Below, in pieces: positions 52,180 through 60,461 of a stretch of 64,000 nucleotides of DNA (position 1 is the first letter of the stretch; every line of letters begins with the position of its first letter). The DNA lies in NCBI RefSeq assembly GCF_031326205.1, contig NZ_CP133721.1, positions 1,922,001 to 1,986,000 of the forward strand, given 5' to 3'. Origin of the DNA: Flavobacterium sp. 20NA77.7 (GTDB lineage Bacteria; Bacteroidota; Bacteroidia; Flavobacteriales; Flavobacteriaceae). The notes beneath the pieces were generated by a model. It was given only the letters and a program-made list of their open reading frames with translations, did no database searches and had not been told where the DNA came from. Made by a program: the position numbers and the translations under genes.

Positions 52180-52974
52180 TTAAAAAGTAATTTTCACGAC
52201 ATACCCTTCATACGTGCGCACATTAAAAACAGTTCCATCTTCAAAAAGCAAGTACTGCCCTTTTATACCTGTTACTTTCCCTGAAAAATTTGGTGTTTTT
52301 TCTAAATTTAAACTCGAAACTTTTACAGGATATTGCTGTACTGGATAGTTGAGTAAATAATCTTGGTCTTCTTCTAAAAAATAAGGTTTTACTTCATCTG
52401 GAAGCCAATCAACTAATTTTTGTTTTTCGGCAGATAAATCGGCAGGTGAAATTTCATTTTTTAACATTTTTTGCCAATTTGTTTTATCAGCAAAATGATG
52501 TTTAAGTGCTACTTCTGCTACTCCTGCTAAATATCTATTTGGCGTTTCTAAAACAGGTAAAGCTTCTATCGCACCTTGATCAATCCATCTGGTTGGCACT
52601 TGTGTTTTTCGAGTTACTCCCACTTTCACTTCAGAAGACAAGGCTAAATAAACCATATGCGGTTGTAACTGCACCCGCTTTTCATATTCTAAATCTCTAT
52701 CTTCAATATCTAAGTGTGCTTTACTCAACTCGGGTTTCATTATCCAATCGGCAGCAGCAGGAATGGTAGAAAAACAATCGTAGCAAAATCCTTGACGAAA
52801 AATTTTCTTCGGTTTCTTGCAATGTAAGCATTGATAACCCTTGTGTTGTACTTCAATAGTTCTCCCTATAAGCTGATTGACATTTATAAAATTTGTATCA
52901 AAAATTAAATAATACTGAATGGGATGTCCCATTTCTGTTTGCATTTTTGTTAAAGTACCTTCAAATGTCGTCAT
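52180..52974 (-). CDS. DUF2797 protein with zinc ribbon
   Basis: 264 residues, cytoplasmic. A four-Cys zinc motif lies in QCLHCKKPKKIFRQGFCYDCF (about 48-68), with VKVGVTRKTQVPTRWIDQGA and YLAGVAEVALKHHFADKTNW as family marks; the latter resembles a GIY-YIG-like segment. The function is not known to me. Its stop is two bases from the convergent DUF3078 stop. Confidence 0.87.
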   Translation of the reverse strand: MTTFEGTLTKMQTEMGHPIQYYLIFDTNFINVNQLIGRTIEVQHKGYQCLHCKKPKKIFRQGFCYDCFSTIPAAADWIMKPELSKAHLDIEDRDLEYEKRVQLQPHMVYLALSSEVKVGVTRKTQVPTRWIDQGAIEALPVLETPNRYLAGVAEVALKHHFADKTNWQKMLKNEISPADLSAEKQKLVDWLPDEVKPYFLEEDQDYLLNYPVQQYPVKVSSLNLEKTPNFSGKVTGIKGQYLLFEDGTVFNVRTYEGYVVKITF

Positions 52975-52979
52975 TAGCC

Positions 52980-53009
52980 TTGCAGTTGATTGATTTTTTA
53001 TTATTTTTG
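52980..53009 (+). promoter_or_regulatory. GH3 gene promoter
   Basis: TTG (52980-52982), exactly 19 bases, TATTTTTG (53002-53009). Leader about 20 bases. Confidence 0.72.
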
Positions 53010-53035
53010 GTAAAGATAAAAATTCAATTGTACAT

Positions 53036-54547
53036 ATGCCATTACCTATAATAAATTCTATCGCTTCTTGGATTTTGAAGAAAAGAATTCATCAAATGGA
53101 ATTATTTGTCAAATATCCGCATGAAGTACAAGAAGAATTATTATTTCAGCTAGTAAAAGCAGCCGAACAGACGGTTATTGGTAAAAAATATAGCTTTTCT
53201 GGTATTAAAAATTATTCTACATTCCAAGAGCGTGTACCCGTTTCAACCTATGAAGCCTTTGAACCTTATATTGAACAAACGCGTCAAGGCGCACAAAATA
53301 TTTTTTGGAATACCCCAATTAAATACTTTGCAAAATCGAGTGGTACTACTAATGCGAAAAGCAAATTTATTCCTGTAAGTGCTGAAGCTTTAGAAAACAA
53401 CCATTATAAAGCCAGTAAAGATTTATTAGCTTTATATCTTAATAATAATGAAAATTCACAGTTGTTTGTGGGTAAAAGTCTTCGTTTAGGAGGTAGCAAA
53501 CAATTGTATGAAAACAACAATACCTTTTTTGGGGACCTTTCTGCTATTTTAATAGACAACATGCCTATTTGGGCCGAATTTAGTTCTACCCCAAGCAATA
53601 AAGTTTCTTTAATGAGTGATTGGGAAACAAAATTACCCGCTATTATTGAAGAATGTTTGCAAGAAAATGTTACCAGCATAGCAGGTGTTCCTAGTTGGAT
53701 GATGGTTTTGTTAAACAAAGCACTAGAAACAACGGGTAAAGAAAACATACTTGATATTTGGCCAAACGTAGAAGTCTATTTTCACGGTGGCGTGAGTTTT
53801 GATCCATACCGAGCGCCTTATCAAAAATTATTCCCTAAAGAAAGTTTCAAATATTATGAAATTTACAATGCTTCTGAAGGCTTTTTTGCGCTGCAAGATT
53901 TAAATAATTCGGACGAATTACTATTGATGCTTGATTATGGAATATTTTATGAATTTATTCCAATGGATAGCTTTGGACAGGAAAACCAACGCATTATTCC
54001 GCTTCAAGAAGTAGAATTACATAAAAATTATGCGTTAGTGATTACCACTAATTCAGGATTGTGGCGATACATTATTGGCGATACGATACGTTTTACATCC
54101 TTATCCCCTTATCGTATTAAAGTTACAGGAAGAACGAAACACCATATTAATGTTTTTGGCGAGGAATTGATGGTTGAAAATACAGACAGAGCTTTAGCCA
54201 AAACGTGCCAAGAGTTAGCATGTGAAGTGATGGATTATACAGTTGCACCTATATTTATGGATAACAAACAAAAAGGTGCACATGAATGGATTATAGAATT
54301 TAAAACGGCTCCGCATGATGTAGCTGCTTTTGGTCAATTATTAGACACTAACCTTCAACAGTTAAACTCAGACTATGAGGCTAAGCGATTTAACAACATG
54401 ACGTTAAACCCGCTTGTTTTAAACGTAGCACGTGAAAATCTATTCTATGATTGGCTAAAAGCAAATGATAAATTAGGCGGCCAACATAAAGTCCCTCGCT
54501 TATCTAACGACCGCAGTCACTTAGAAGAATTATTGAAATTGCAGTAA
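53036..54547 (+). CDS. GH3 auxin-responsive-like acyl-adenylate enzyme
   Basis: 503 residues, related to plant GH3 amido synthetases of the ANL superfamily. Adenylation motifs: KYFAKSSGTTNAKSKFIPVS (phosphate loop), YEIYNASEGFFALQD, YALVITTNSGLWRYIIGDTIRFTSL and VTGRTKHHINVFGEELMVEN. Plant enzymes join jasmonate, auxin or benzoates to amino acids. Bacterial members are widespread in Bacteroidota with no known substrate. Monocistronic with its own promoter and a shared terminator. Confidence 0.9.
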   Translation: MPLPIINSIASWILKKRIHQMELFVKYPHEVQEELLFQLVKAAEQTVIGKKYSFSGIKNYSTFQERVPVSTYEAFEPYIEQTRQGAQNIFWNTPIKYFAKSSGTTNAKSKFIPVSAEALENNHYKASKDLLALYLNNNENSQLFVGKSLRLGGSKQLYENNNTFFGDLSAILIDNMPIWAEFSSTPSNKVSLMSDWETKLPAIIEECLQENVTSIAGVPSWMMVLLNKALETTGKENILDIWPNVEVYFHGGVSFDPYRAPYQKLFPKESFKYYEIYNASEGFFALQDLNNSDELLLMLDYGIFYEFIPMDSFGQENQRIIPLQEVELHKNYALVITTNSGLWRYIIGDTIRFTSLSPYRIKVTGRTKHHINVFGEELMVENTDRALAKTCQELACEVMDYTVAPIFMDNKQKGAHEWIIEFKTAPHDVAAFGQLLDTNLQQLNSDYEAKRFNNMTLNPLVLNVARENLFYDWLKANDKLGGQHKVPRLSNDRSHLEELLKLQ

Positions 54548-54557
54548 GTTTATTTTA

Positions 54558-54600
54558 ATAAAAACCCCTATTAGCATTTTATACTAATAGGGGTTTTTAT
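54558..54600. terminator. Strong bidirectional terminator
   Basis: Arms 54558-54574 and 54584-54600 form a perfect 17-bp stem with a nine-base loop, between the GH3 gene (+) and clpX (-). Confidence 0.92.
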
Positions 54601-54627
54601 ATTTTTATTTTATAATAATTTCTTTTA

Positions 54628-55860
54628 TTACGATGCTATTTCCAATCGTTTTAATAAATTTTTAGTTAAGGCATGAGCAGCAAACTCTTGCGTTACGGTC
54701 AGTTCATTTTCACTTGAACTTGGTAATTCAAACATAGCATCTGTTAAAATAGCCTCGCATAAAGAACGTAAGCCACGGGCTCCTAATTTATACTCTAAAG
54801 CTTTTTCTACAATAAACGTTAAAGCTTTTTCTTCTACCGTTAACGCAATACCATCCATTTCAAATAATTTTTGATACTGTTTTATCAACGCATTTTTAGG
54901 TTCTGTTAAAATAGCTCGTAAAGCATTTGCATCTAACGGATCCATGTGAGATAGAACGGGTAATCTTCCAATAATTTCTGGAATTAAACCAAATTCCTTA
55001 ACATCTTTTGGGATAATATATTGCAACAAATTTTCTTTATCTACTTGGTCTGCTGCAAGGGTAGAATTAAACCCGATAGCTTGTTGGTTTAACCGTTTTG
55101 AAATAATGCGTTCAATACCATCAAAGGCACCACCGGCAATAAATAAAATATTTTGCGTATTTACTTCAACAAATTTTTGATCTGGGTGTTTTCTTCCTCC
55201 TTTTGGTGGTACGTTAACAACTGAACCTTCTAATAATTTCAATAAGGCTTGCTGTACGCCTTCTCCCGAAACATCACGCGTTATTGAAGGATTATCGCTT
55301 TTACGGGCAATTTTATCAATTTCATCAATAAAAACAATTCCTCTTTCGGCTTTTGCTACATCATAATCGGCAGCTTGTAACAAACGTGTTAAAATACTTT
55401 CTACATCCTCACCTACATAACCCGCTTCAGTTAAAATAGTAGCGTCAACAATAGCTAGCGGCACATTTAACATTTTGGCAATTGTTTTTGCCACTAATGT
55501 TTTTCCTGTTCCAGTTTGTCCTACAACTAAAATATTACTCTTTTCTATTTCTACTTCATCGTTTTGTATGGGTTGCATCAAACGTTTGTAATGGTTATAG
55601 ACCGCTACACTCAACACTTTTTTGGTTTGATCTTGCCCAATTACATATTCATCTAAAAAAGATTTAATTTCTTTTGGTTTACGAAGCACCAAGTCATTAA
55701 ATACTTCGGAAGAACCTGTTTGTTTCAATTCTTCTAAAACTATGCCATGCGCTTGTTCAATACATCTATCACAAATATGTGCTTCTATACCTGCTATTAG
55801 TAAGTTAGTCTCGGGCTTTTTTCTGCCACAGAAGGAACATTCTAAAACTTCTTTTGCCAT
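54628..55860 (-). CDS. clpX: ATP-dependent Clp protease ATP-binding subunit ClpX
   Basis: 410 residues from the ATG at 55860 ([15 protein letters not shown]). The frame is open 15 codons further into a repeat element and is not favoured there. The N-terminal zinc domain uses C8, C11, C30 and C33. Walker A is GQTGTGKT and Walker [11 protein letters not shown]; the ClpP-contacting IGF loop appears as AIGFN; sensor-2 is KLGARGLRS. Unfoldase feeding substrates to ClpP. Downstream of clpP across a heptad inverted repeat. Confidence 0.98.
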   Translation of the reverse strand: MAKEVLECSFCGRKKPETNLLIAGIEAHICDRCIEQAHGIVLEELKQTGSSEVFNDLVLRKPKEIKSFLDEYVIGQDQTKKVLSVAVYNHYKRLMQPIQNDEVEIEKSNILVVGQTGTGKTLVAKTIAKMLNVPLAIVDATILTEAGYVGEDVESILTRLLQAADYDVAKAERGIVFIDEIDKIARKSDNPSITRDVSGEGVQQALLKLLEGSVVNVPPKGGRKHPDQKFVEVNTQNILFIAGGAFDGIERIISKRLNQQAIGFNSTLAADQVDKENLLQYIIPKDVKEFGLIPEIIGRLPVLSHMDPLDANALRAILTEPKNALIKQYQKLFEMDGIALTVEEKALTFIVEKALEYKLGARGLRSLCEAILTDAMFELPSSSENELTVTQEFAAHALTKNLLKRLEIAS

Positions 55861-55867
55861 TTTTTTT

Positions 55868-55943
55868 GGGTTAAAGGTGATGGGCAATGGGTAATAGACA
55901 AACAAATCTTTTACCTATAACCCATTACCTAATACCTTTTTAT
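55868..55943. repeat. Heptad-periodic inverted repeat between clpP and clpX
   Basis: 55868-55895 reads as four 7-base words near GGGTAAT; 55909-55936 reads as four 7-base words near CATTACC, the opposite strand of the same word. 55883-55897 pairs with 55915-55929 with two mismatches in 15. In the clp reading direction no T-run follows, so it is not a standard terminator but an mRNA hairpin inside the likely clpP-clpX transcript. Confidence 0.8.
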
Positions 55944-56644
55944 TATCTTGTTAATACTTCATCAATCATTCCGTATGCTTTTGCTTCGTCAGCTTTCATC
56001 CAATAATCTCTATCACTATCATGATGTACTTTATCCATCGGTTGTCCCGAATGCTTTGAAATGATTTCGTATAATTCAGTTTTCAATTTTAAGATTTCTC
56101 TTGTCGTGATTTCTATATCCGATGCTTGTCCTTGAGCGCCTCCTAAAGGTTGGTGAATCATAACTCTACTGTGTGGCAATGCACTTCTTTTTCCCTCAGC
56201 TCCTGCACATAATAATACAGCACCCATAGAAGCTGCCATTCCTGTACAAATTGTTGCCACATCTGGCTTAATAAATTGCATCGTATCATAAATACCTAAG
56301 CCAGCATACACGCCTCCACCTGGCGAATTAATATAAATTTGAATATCTTTTGTTGCATCTACACTTGCCAAAAATAACAATTGTGCTTGAACAATATTTG
56401 CAATTTGGTCGTCAATACCTGTGCCTAAAAAAATGATTCTATCCATCATTAAACGTGAAAAAACATCTAATTGAGAAACATTCAACTGACGCTCTTCCAT
56501 TATATAGGGCGTCATACCTATAGGTGTAATCTTACTTACAATTTTATCGTAATAAATGCTATTTACACCGTGATGTTTAGTCGCATATGTTTTAAATTGT
56601 TTAGCCATTTCGAGCGTAGCTCTAGGATCTCTTCCGTAATTCAT
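55943..56644 (-). CDS. clpP: ATP-dependent Clp protease proteolytic subunit ClpP
   Basis: 233 residues. Catalytic S139 in TGMAASMGA and H164 in VMIHQPLGGAQGQ; the catalytic Asp lies in the HDSDRDYWMKADEA segment. The start MNYG matches the family, but about a dozen residues (RDPRATLEMAKQ) stand between it and the usual F-K-x-Y-A-T-K-H-H-G, making this slightly longer than common flavobacterial ClpP. An internal start at Met13 would give a near-standard length. Own promoter at 56711-56684. Confidence 0.97.
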   Translation of the reverse strand: MNYGRDPRATLEMAKQFKTYATKHHGVNSIYYDKIVSKITPIGMTPYIMEERQLNVSQLDVFSRLMMDRIIFLGTGIDDQIANIVQAQLLFLASVDATKDIQIYINSPGGGVYAGLGIYDTMQFIKPDVATICTGMAASMGAVLLCAGAEGKRSALPHSRVMIHQPLGGAQGQASDIEITTREILKLKTELYEIISKHSGQPMDKVHHDSDRDYWMKADEAKAYGMIDEVLTR

Positions 56645-56652
56645 AATTTTTT

Positions 56653-56684
56653 GTTTAAATGTTTAATCGTTTAAAAGTTTAATC
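56653..56684. repeat. Four 8-base tandem units in the clpP leader
   Basis: Four successive octamers each begin GTTTAA (plus strand), two of them exactly GTTTAATC (56661-56668 and 56677-56684). They fill the clpP 5' leader between the predicted RNA start and the ATG. Confidence 0.75.
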
Positions 56685-56711
56685 AAACTTAAAACCACTA
56701 CTATTTTGCAA
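56684..56711 (-). promoter_or_regulatory. clpP promoter
   Basis: Minus strand: TTG (56711-56709), 17 bases, TAAGTTTG (56691-56684). Together with the tig terminator upstream it makes clpP-clpX a unit separate from tig. Confidence 0.6.
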
Positions 56712-56751
56712 AGTTTGTGCCTTTTATCTAATGTGACAAAATGACTTCAAT

Positions 56752-56781
56752 AAAAAAGCGTCAAACCGTTGATTTGACGCT
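56752..56781 (-). terminator. tig terminator
   Basis: AGCGTCAAA (56757-56765) pairs with TTTGACGCT (56773-56781). On the minus strand a T-run follows. Confidence 0.9.
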
Positions 56782-56810
56782 CAAATATACTAATTTTTTG
56801 GAATTAGTTA

Positions 56811-58142
56811 TTATTTTAATTCGCCATACATGGCTTTAATAAAATCTTGATAATTTACTTCTTTAGATTTTGCTTTTACTTTATCTTTAAATAGATTAAG
56901 CATTTTTTCGCTCATCACTTGGTCAGAAATTCTTTTGATTTCATCTTGATTAGAAAGTACACGTGCTACTATTCCATCAATTTCTTCATCAGAAGGATTT
57001 AATTGGCCAAACTGCGCCATTTGCTTTTTAATCAATGAAGCTGTAAAATCTTTTAATTCTTCAAACTTAACTTGTAAATCATTCGCTAAGATTACTTTAT
57101 TTTCTATCAATTGATAACGTAATCCTTTTTCTGAATTTGCATATTCTACTTCTGCTTGTTCTGGAGTTAATGGTGTTTCTCCAACTGTTTGAATCCATCT
57201 TTTTAAGAAATCTGATGGTAAATCAAAAGAAGTTGATTCAATTAAGAAATCTGTAACGTCATTTAAAAATTTTTGATCTGCTTGTTGTGCAAATTGCGCT
57301 TCTGCGTCTTCTTTGATTTTTGCTTTTAATTCTTCAAGAGACGTTACTACACCTTCACCAAATAATTTGTTAAATAAATCTGCTGTTAGTTCTGCTTTCT
57401 CAATAGCATCAATCGATTCAATTGTAAAAGTAACTTCAATATCTAAACCATGTGCGTCGTCATGTGCTACTTTTAAATAATCCATCAGTTTATGATCATC
57501 ATCAAATAAACCTTTCGTTTTTAATGTAACTACATCGCCAATAGTTTTACCAATCAATGCTTTTGCTGCTTTTTTATCTTTAAAAACATCTAATGTAATA
57601 ACTGTTGAATTGTTTATTCCTTTTTCTTCGTTAGCAAAAGTTCCTTTAATTTCATTCCCATCTGCTACTACTGTTTGAGGAATTAATTTTCCATATTGTT
57701 TTTGAATTCTCTCAACTTGTTCGTTTAACAACGCATCATCAGCAACAATTTTATATTCAACCAATTTGTTTTTCGCAGATAAATCTACGGTAAATTCTGG
57801 TGCTAAACCTAATTCAAACTCAAAAGTTAATATATCTGCGTCCCATGAAAAATCGTCGGTTTCTTTTGGTAATGGATTCCCTAAAATATCTAATTTTTCT
57901 TGAACTAAATAATCATTTAATGATTGTTGTAATAATTTATTTACTTCATCAGCCATGATTGCTTTCTCATATTGCTTTTTGATTAAGCTCATTGGCACGG
58001 CTCCTTTTCTAAATCCAGGGATTGACGCATTCTTTTTATAATCAGCTAATACTGTTTCTACTTTTTCAGCATAATCTTCTTTGCTGACAGCTACTTTTAC
58101 AATAGCATTTAATGCATCTACCTGCTCTTTTGTAATATTCAT
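56811..58142 (-). CDS. tig: Trigger factor
   Basis: 443 residues. Ribosome-bound chaperone. The N-terminal ribosome-binding domain has the signature IPGFRKGAVPMSLIKKQYEKAIMADEV. The PPIase-like middle region (about 150-240) looks degenerate, as is common in Bacteroidota. The helical arms reach the C-terminus (YQDFIKAMYGELK). Upstream of clpP-clpX as in many bacteria, but with its own terminator. The promoter is enclosed by a 9-bp dyad. Confidence 0.96.
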   Translation of the reverse strand: MNITKEQVDALNAIVKVAVSKEDYAEKVETVLADYKKNASIPGFRKGAVPMSLIKKQYEKAIMADEVNKLLQQSLNDYLVQEKLDILGNPLPKETDDFSWDADILTFEFELGLAPEFTVDLSAKNKLVEYKIVADDALLNEQVERIQKQYGKLIPQTVVADGNEIKGTFANEEKGINNSTVITLDVFKDKKAAKALIGKTIGDVVTLKTKGLFDDDHKLMDYLKVAHDDAHGLDIEVTFTIESIDAIEKAELTADLFNKLFGEGVVTSLEELKAKIKEDAEAQFAQQADQKFLNDVTDFLIESTSFDLPSDFLKRWIQTVGETPLTPEQAEVEYANSEKGLRYQLIENKVILANDLQVKFEELKDFTASLIKKQMAQFGQLNPSDEEIDGIVARVLSNQDEIKRISDQVMSEKMLNLFKDKVKAKSKEVNYQDFIKAMYGELK

Positions 58143-58167
58143 TTTATTTGATTTTTGTAGTATAAAA

Positions 58168-58207
58168 TTTGGGTGGCAAAATTATATAATTTTTACCACC
58201 CAAACAA
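58168..58207 (-). promoter_or_regulatory. tig promoter inside a 9-bp inverted repeat
   Basis: Minus strand: TTG (58207-58205), 20 bases, TAATTTTG (58184-58177). TTTGGGTGG (58168-58176) and CCACCCAAA (58196-58204) form a perfect 9-bp dyad with a 19-base spacer. One half-site adjoins the -33 element and the other adjoins the -7 element, as for an operator bound across a loop. Confidence 0.65.
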
Positions 58208-58388
58208 GTTTTTAATCAATTGAATTTCATATAGATAATTAATTGTTTTTAATTGTCATATTGGCATGCCTTATCATCATAGGTGTTTATCTCACAAAAG
58301 GATACTGTTCTATTTATTTGTGTTCCATGATTATAATGGTAAGCAAACGAGTTTATGTATGGCAATTAAATTCGATAAATTATTGGTT

Positions 58389-58727
58389 TTAATCAACAAA
58401 TATTTTATTAGATATAGATTGACCTATAGAAAGGAAAATACTAAATAAAAATGCCGTAATAAAACTTGGAACACTAAATCCATCAACAAAATAATCTGTC
58501 AATAATACCATGATGGTATTAATTACTAATAAAAATAAACCTAATGTAAAGAATGTTACTGGGATAGTAAGCAATACTAATATAGGCTTTATAAATGTAT
58601 TTAGTAGCGATAGAATTACAGCAGTAGTAATTGCTGCCACAAAATTATCTACTCGTATGTGTAAAAAATAAGAAAATATGATAATCAATACAGTTGAAAT
58701 TATCAGTTTTAAAATAGCGTTTTTCAT
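58389..58727 (-). CDS. Four-helix phage holin-like membrane protein
   Basis: 112 residues, nearly all hydrophobic, with four predicted helices. AVILSLLNTFIKPILVLLTIPVTFFTLGLFLLVINTIMVLLTDYFVDGF is the signature of the mycobacterial-type four-helix holin superfamily (PF04020). Despite the family name these are housekeeping membrane proteins of unknown role in most bacteria, and no phage genes are nearby. The 246 bases between this gene and tig contain only the tig promoter and no gene I can support. Confidence 0.88.
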   Translation of the reverse strand: MKNAILKLIISTVLIIIFSYFLHIRVDNFVAAITTAVILSLLNTFIKPILVLLTIPVTFFTLGLFLLVINTIMVLLTDYFVDGFSVPSFITAFLFSIFLSIGQSISNKIFVD

Positions 58728-58801
58728 ATGTATATATTTATTTGTTTTTTAAAGATCATATGGTATCGTATTTTTATTTGTTAGCTTTAAAATACTACTT
58801 G

Positions 58802-58809
58802 CAAATATA
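58802..58809 (-). promoter_or_regulatory. Possible -7 element of the holin-like gene
   Basis: TATATTTG on the minus strand, immediately after the SGNH gene terminator and about 75 bases before the start. Confidence 0.45.
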
Positions 58810-58810
58810 T

Positions 58811-58842
58811 AAAAAAGGCTGTCCGGTTTATTGGACAGCCTT
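58811..58842 (-). terminator. Terminator of the FadL-SGNH unit
   Basis: AAGGCTGTCC (58815-58824) and GGACAGCCTT (58833-58842) form a perfect 10-bp stem, with a T-run on the minus strand. Confidence 0.9.
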
Positions 58843-58863
58843 ATATTTATATTTATGATGTTC

Positions 58864-60444
58864 TTAATTTACTGGAACAATATTTATTCCTGGAAAATAA
58901 GACGGGTGATTTAAAGGTAAATTTGCATGATAATACGAATTAATTACTTTAATAATTTCATTCGCTATTACAGCATAACCTCTAGCATTTGGATGAACTC
59001 CATCTAATGAGAATAACACTTGCCCTTCAGTGGTTGAACCACTAAAATAATCCGCTGTATAGATTTGACCTGTTTCAATTCTTAACCCAGAAATTAATTG
59101 ATTCATAACTGCATTCATATCTGCAACTGCTAAATGTTTAGTAGCGGCAATAGAAACAATAGCATTGTTATAGGCTGTAGTTGCAGCTGCTACTTTAGCT
59201 CTTTCATTTGCAGTTAAAACCCATTTGTTTGCCATAGGAAAAGAAACACCGTTTATGTTGATTCCCGCAGGAGCCGCTGAGTTTGTTGTACCAATAACTG
59301 ATGATGCAGGTAAAACAACTAAGTCAGCAGAAGTTGTTTGGCGTGCTCTTCCGAAAACTGCGCCAAATGCTGCTGCAGTTGCTGCACCTAATTGTGGTGT
59401 TAAAGCAGCTGTAATAGCCGCACTTCTATCTGTTGCGTCAACATCAGTAATCAAAATAGGATTTGCTGCAGTCGCCGACAATGGATTAATACGGTTAGGT
59501 TCTCCATAAGCTGTAAATATTGCATCTAAAGGGCCATATAATTGTGTGTTTAACGCAGTTATATTTGCAGACCCCCCTAATGCTGATGGAGCAATTGGAT
59601 TGTAAGGTACTCTTGTAAAATAAGGAATTGATGTTACACTAGGAATTGTACACACCACTCCTTTTGCGCCACCATTAGTTAAAGTGTTAATGATATTAGT
59701 ATATACACTAGCAAATACAGTACTATTTGTAATATCATTAGAGCCATATGTTGCAGGATTCATATTTCCTGTTGCATTATGATCTGCAGCTGCTGTAGTT
59801 CCATTAGCTGCAGCTCCACCATTTGTAGCATAAGCTAAAACATCATTAGAACCAATCCAATTTGTAAAGAATGTTGGATTTTTTGACATAGCGTCACCTA
59901 AAACAGTTGCTGATGGCGTAGTTGCATGTCTTACAAAATAAGGATTAGCTTGACCTAAGGCTACTCCAGCTAAATTTCCATAACCTGCTGCTAATAAATG
60001 GAATGATTTTGCACCTGGCACACCCATATTATTGTATGCTTTTGCTTGTAAATTAGAAACTTCAATTGTAGGTGTTCCTACAATATTTTCTGGACGACCT
60101 TGAGAAGCATCAATTACTAATCTTGTTGTTCCTACTTGAGTTCCGCCTAAAAGCAAACCTCCTAGATTATTAACATCATCTGCATAAGATGGTTGTGTGA
60201 AGTCTCCTCCGCCTACTAATGCAAATTTTTGCGCTAATAAATTAGGATAGGAATAAGATTGACTTACTCTTGACACTGTTCCGTCCATGTAACCTGCTGT
60301 TAATGAATTTCCTACAGCTACATATCTTGAAAAATCTGCTTCTCCCGATGTATAATTGGCACCAACAGCGTTTTCAAATTCTGGCTCACAGCTAGCAAAA
60401 CCTATTGCTAATGCTGATAATAATATAAATTTATTTTTTTTCAT
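58864..60444 (-). CDS. SGNH/GDSL hydrolase lipoprotein
   Basis: 526 residues from the ATG at 60444 (MKKNKFILLSALAIGFASCEPEFEN). The lipobox Cys is C19. Block I is VGNSLTAGY with nucleophile S47; the Gly/Asn blocks include WIGSNDVLAY; block V is LDGVHPNARGYAV with the Asp-His pair. The long, Ala/Thr-rich middle makes it larger than simple esterases. It is probably an outer-membrane-anchored lipase or esterase. Seventeen bases downstream of the FadL-type channel, so the two likely work on the same lipid-like substrate. Confidence 0.9.
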   Translation of the reverse strand: MKKNKFILLSALAIGFASCEPEFENAVGANYTSGEADFSRYVAVGNSLTAGYMDGTVSRVSQSYSYPNLLAQKFALVGGGDFTQPSYADDVNNLGGLLLGGTQVGTTRLVIDASQGRPENIVGTPTIEVSNLQAKAYNNMGVPGAKSFHLLAAGYGNLAGVALGQANPYFVRHATTPSATVLGDAMSKNPTFFTNWIGSNDVLAYATNGGAAANGTTAAADHNATGNMNPATYGSNDITNSTVFASVYTNIINTLTNGGAKGVVCTIPSVTSIPYFTRVPYNPIAPSALGGSANITALNTQLYGPLDAIFTAYGEPNRINPLSATAANPILITDVDATDRSAAITAALTPQLGAATAAAFGAVFGRARQTTSADLVVLPASSVIGTTNSAAPAGININGVSFPMANKWVLTANERAKVAAATTAYNNAIVSIAATKHLAVADMNAVMNQLISGLRIETGQIYTADYFSGSTTEGQVLFSLDGVHPNARGYAVIANEIIKVINSYYHANLPLNHPSYFPGINIVPVN

Positions 60445-60461
60445 TTGTGTCAAATTTTAAA

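Noticed and set aside
53404-53748. 114-residue open frame antisense to the GH3 gene
   Set aside because: A reverse-frame shadow without family features.
55861-55905. 15-codon N-terminal extension of clpX
   Set aside because: It is encoded by the heptad repeat element and precedes the conserved MAKE start of the family.
58266-58448. 60-residue open frame between tig and the holin-like gene
   Set aside because: It overlaps the 3' end of the holin-like gene, has no promoter, and the predicted peptide is His/Tyr/Phe-rich with no resemblance to a known protein.
58389-58727. Holin-like gene as a sign of a prophage
   Set aside because: The four-helix family is chromosomal in many bacteria, and no phage structural, lysis or integrase genes are near.
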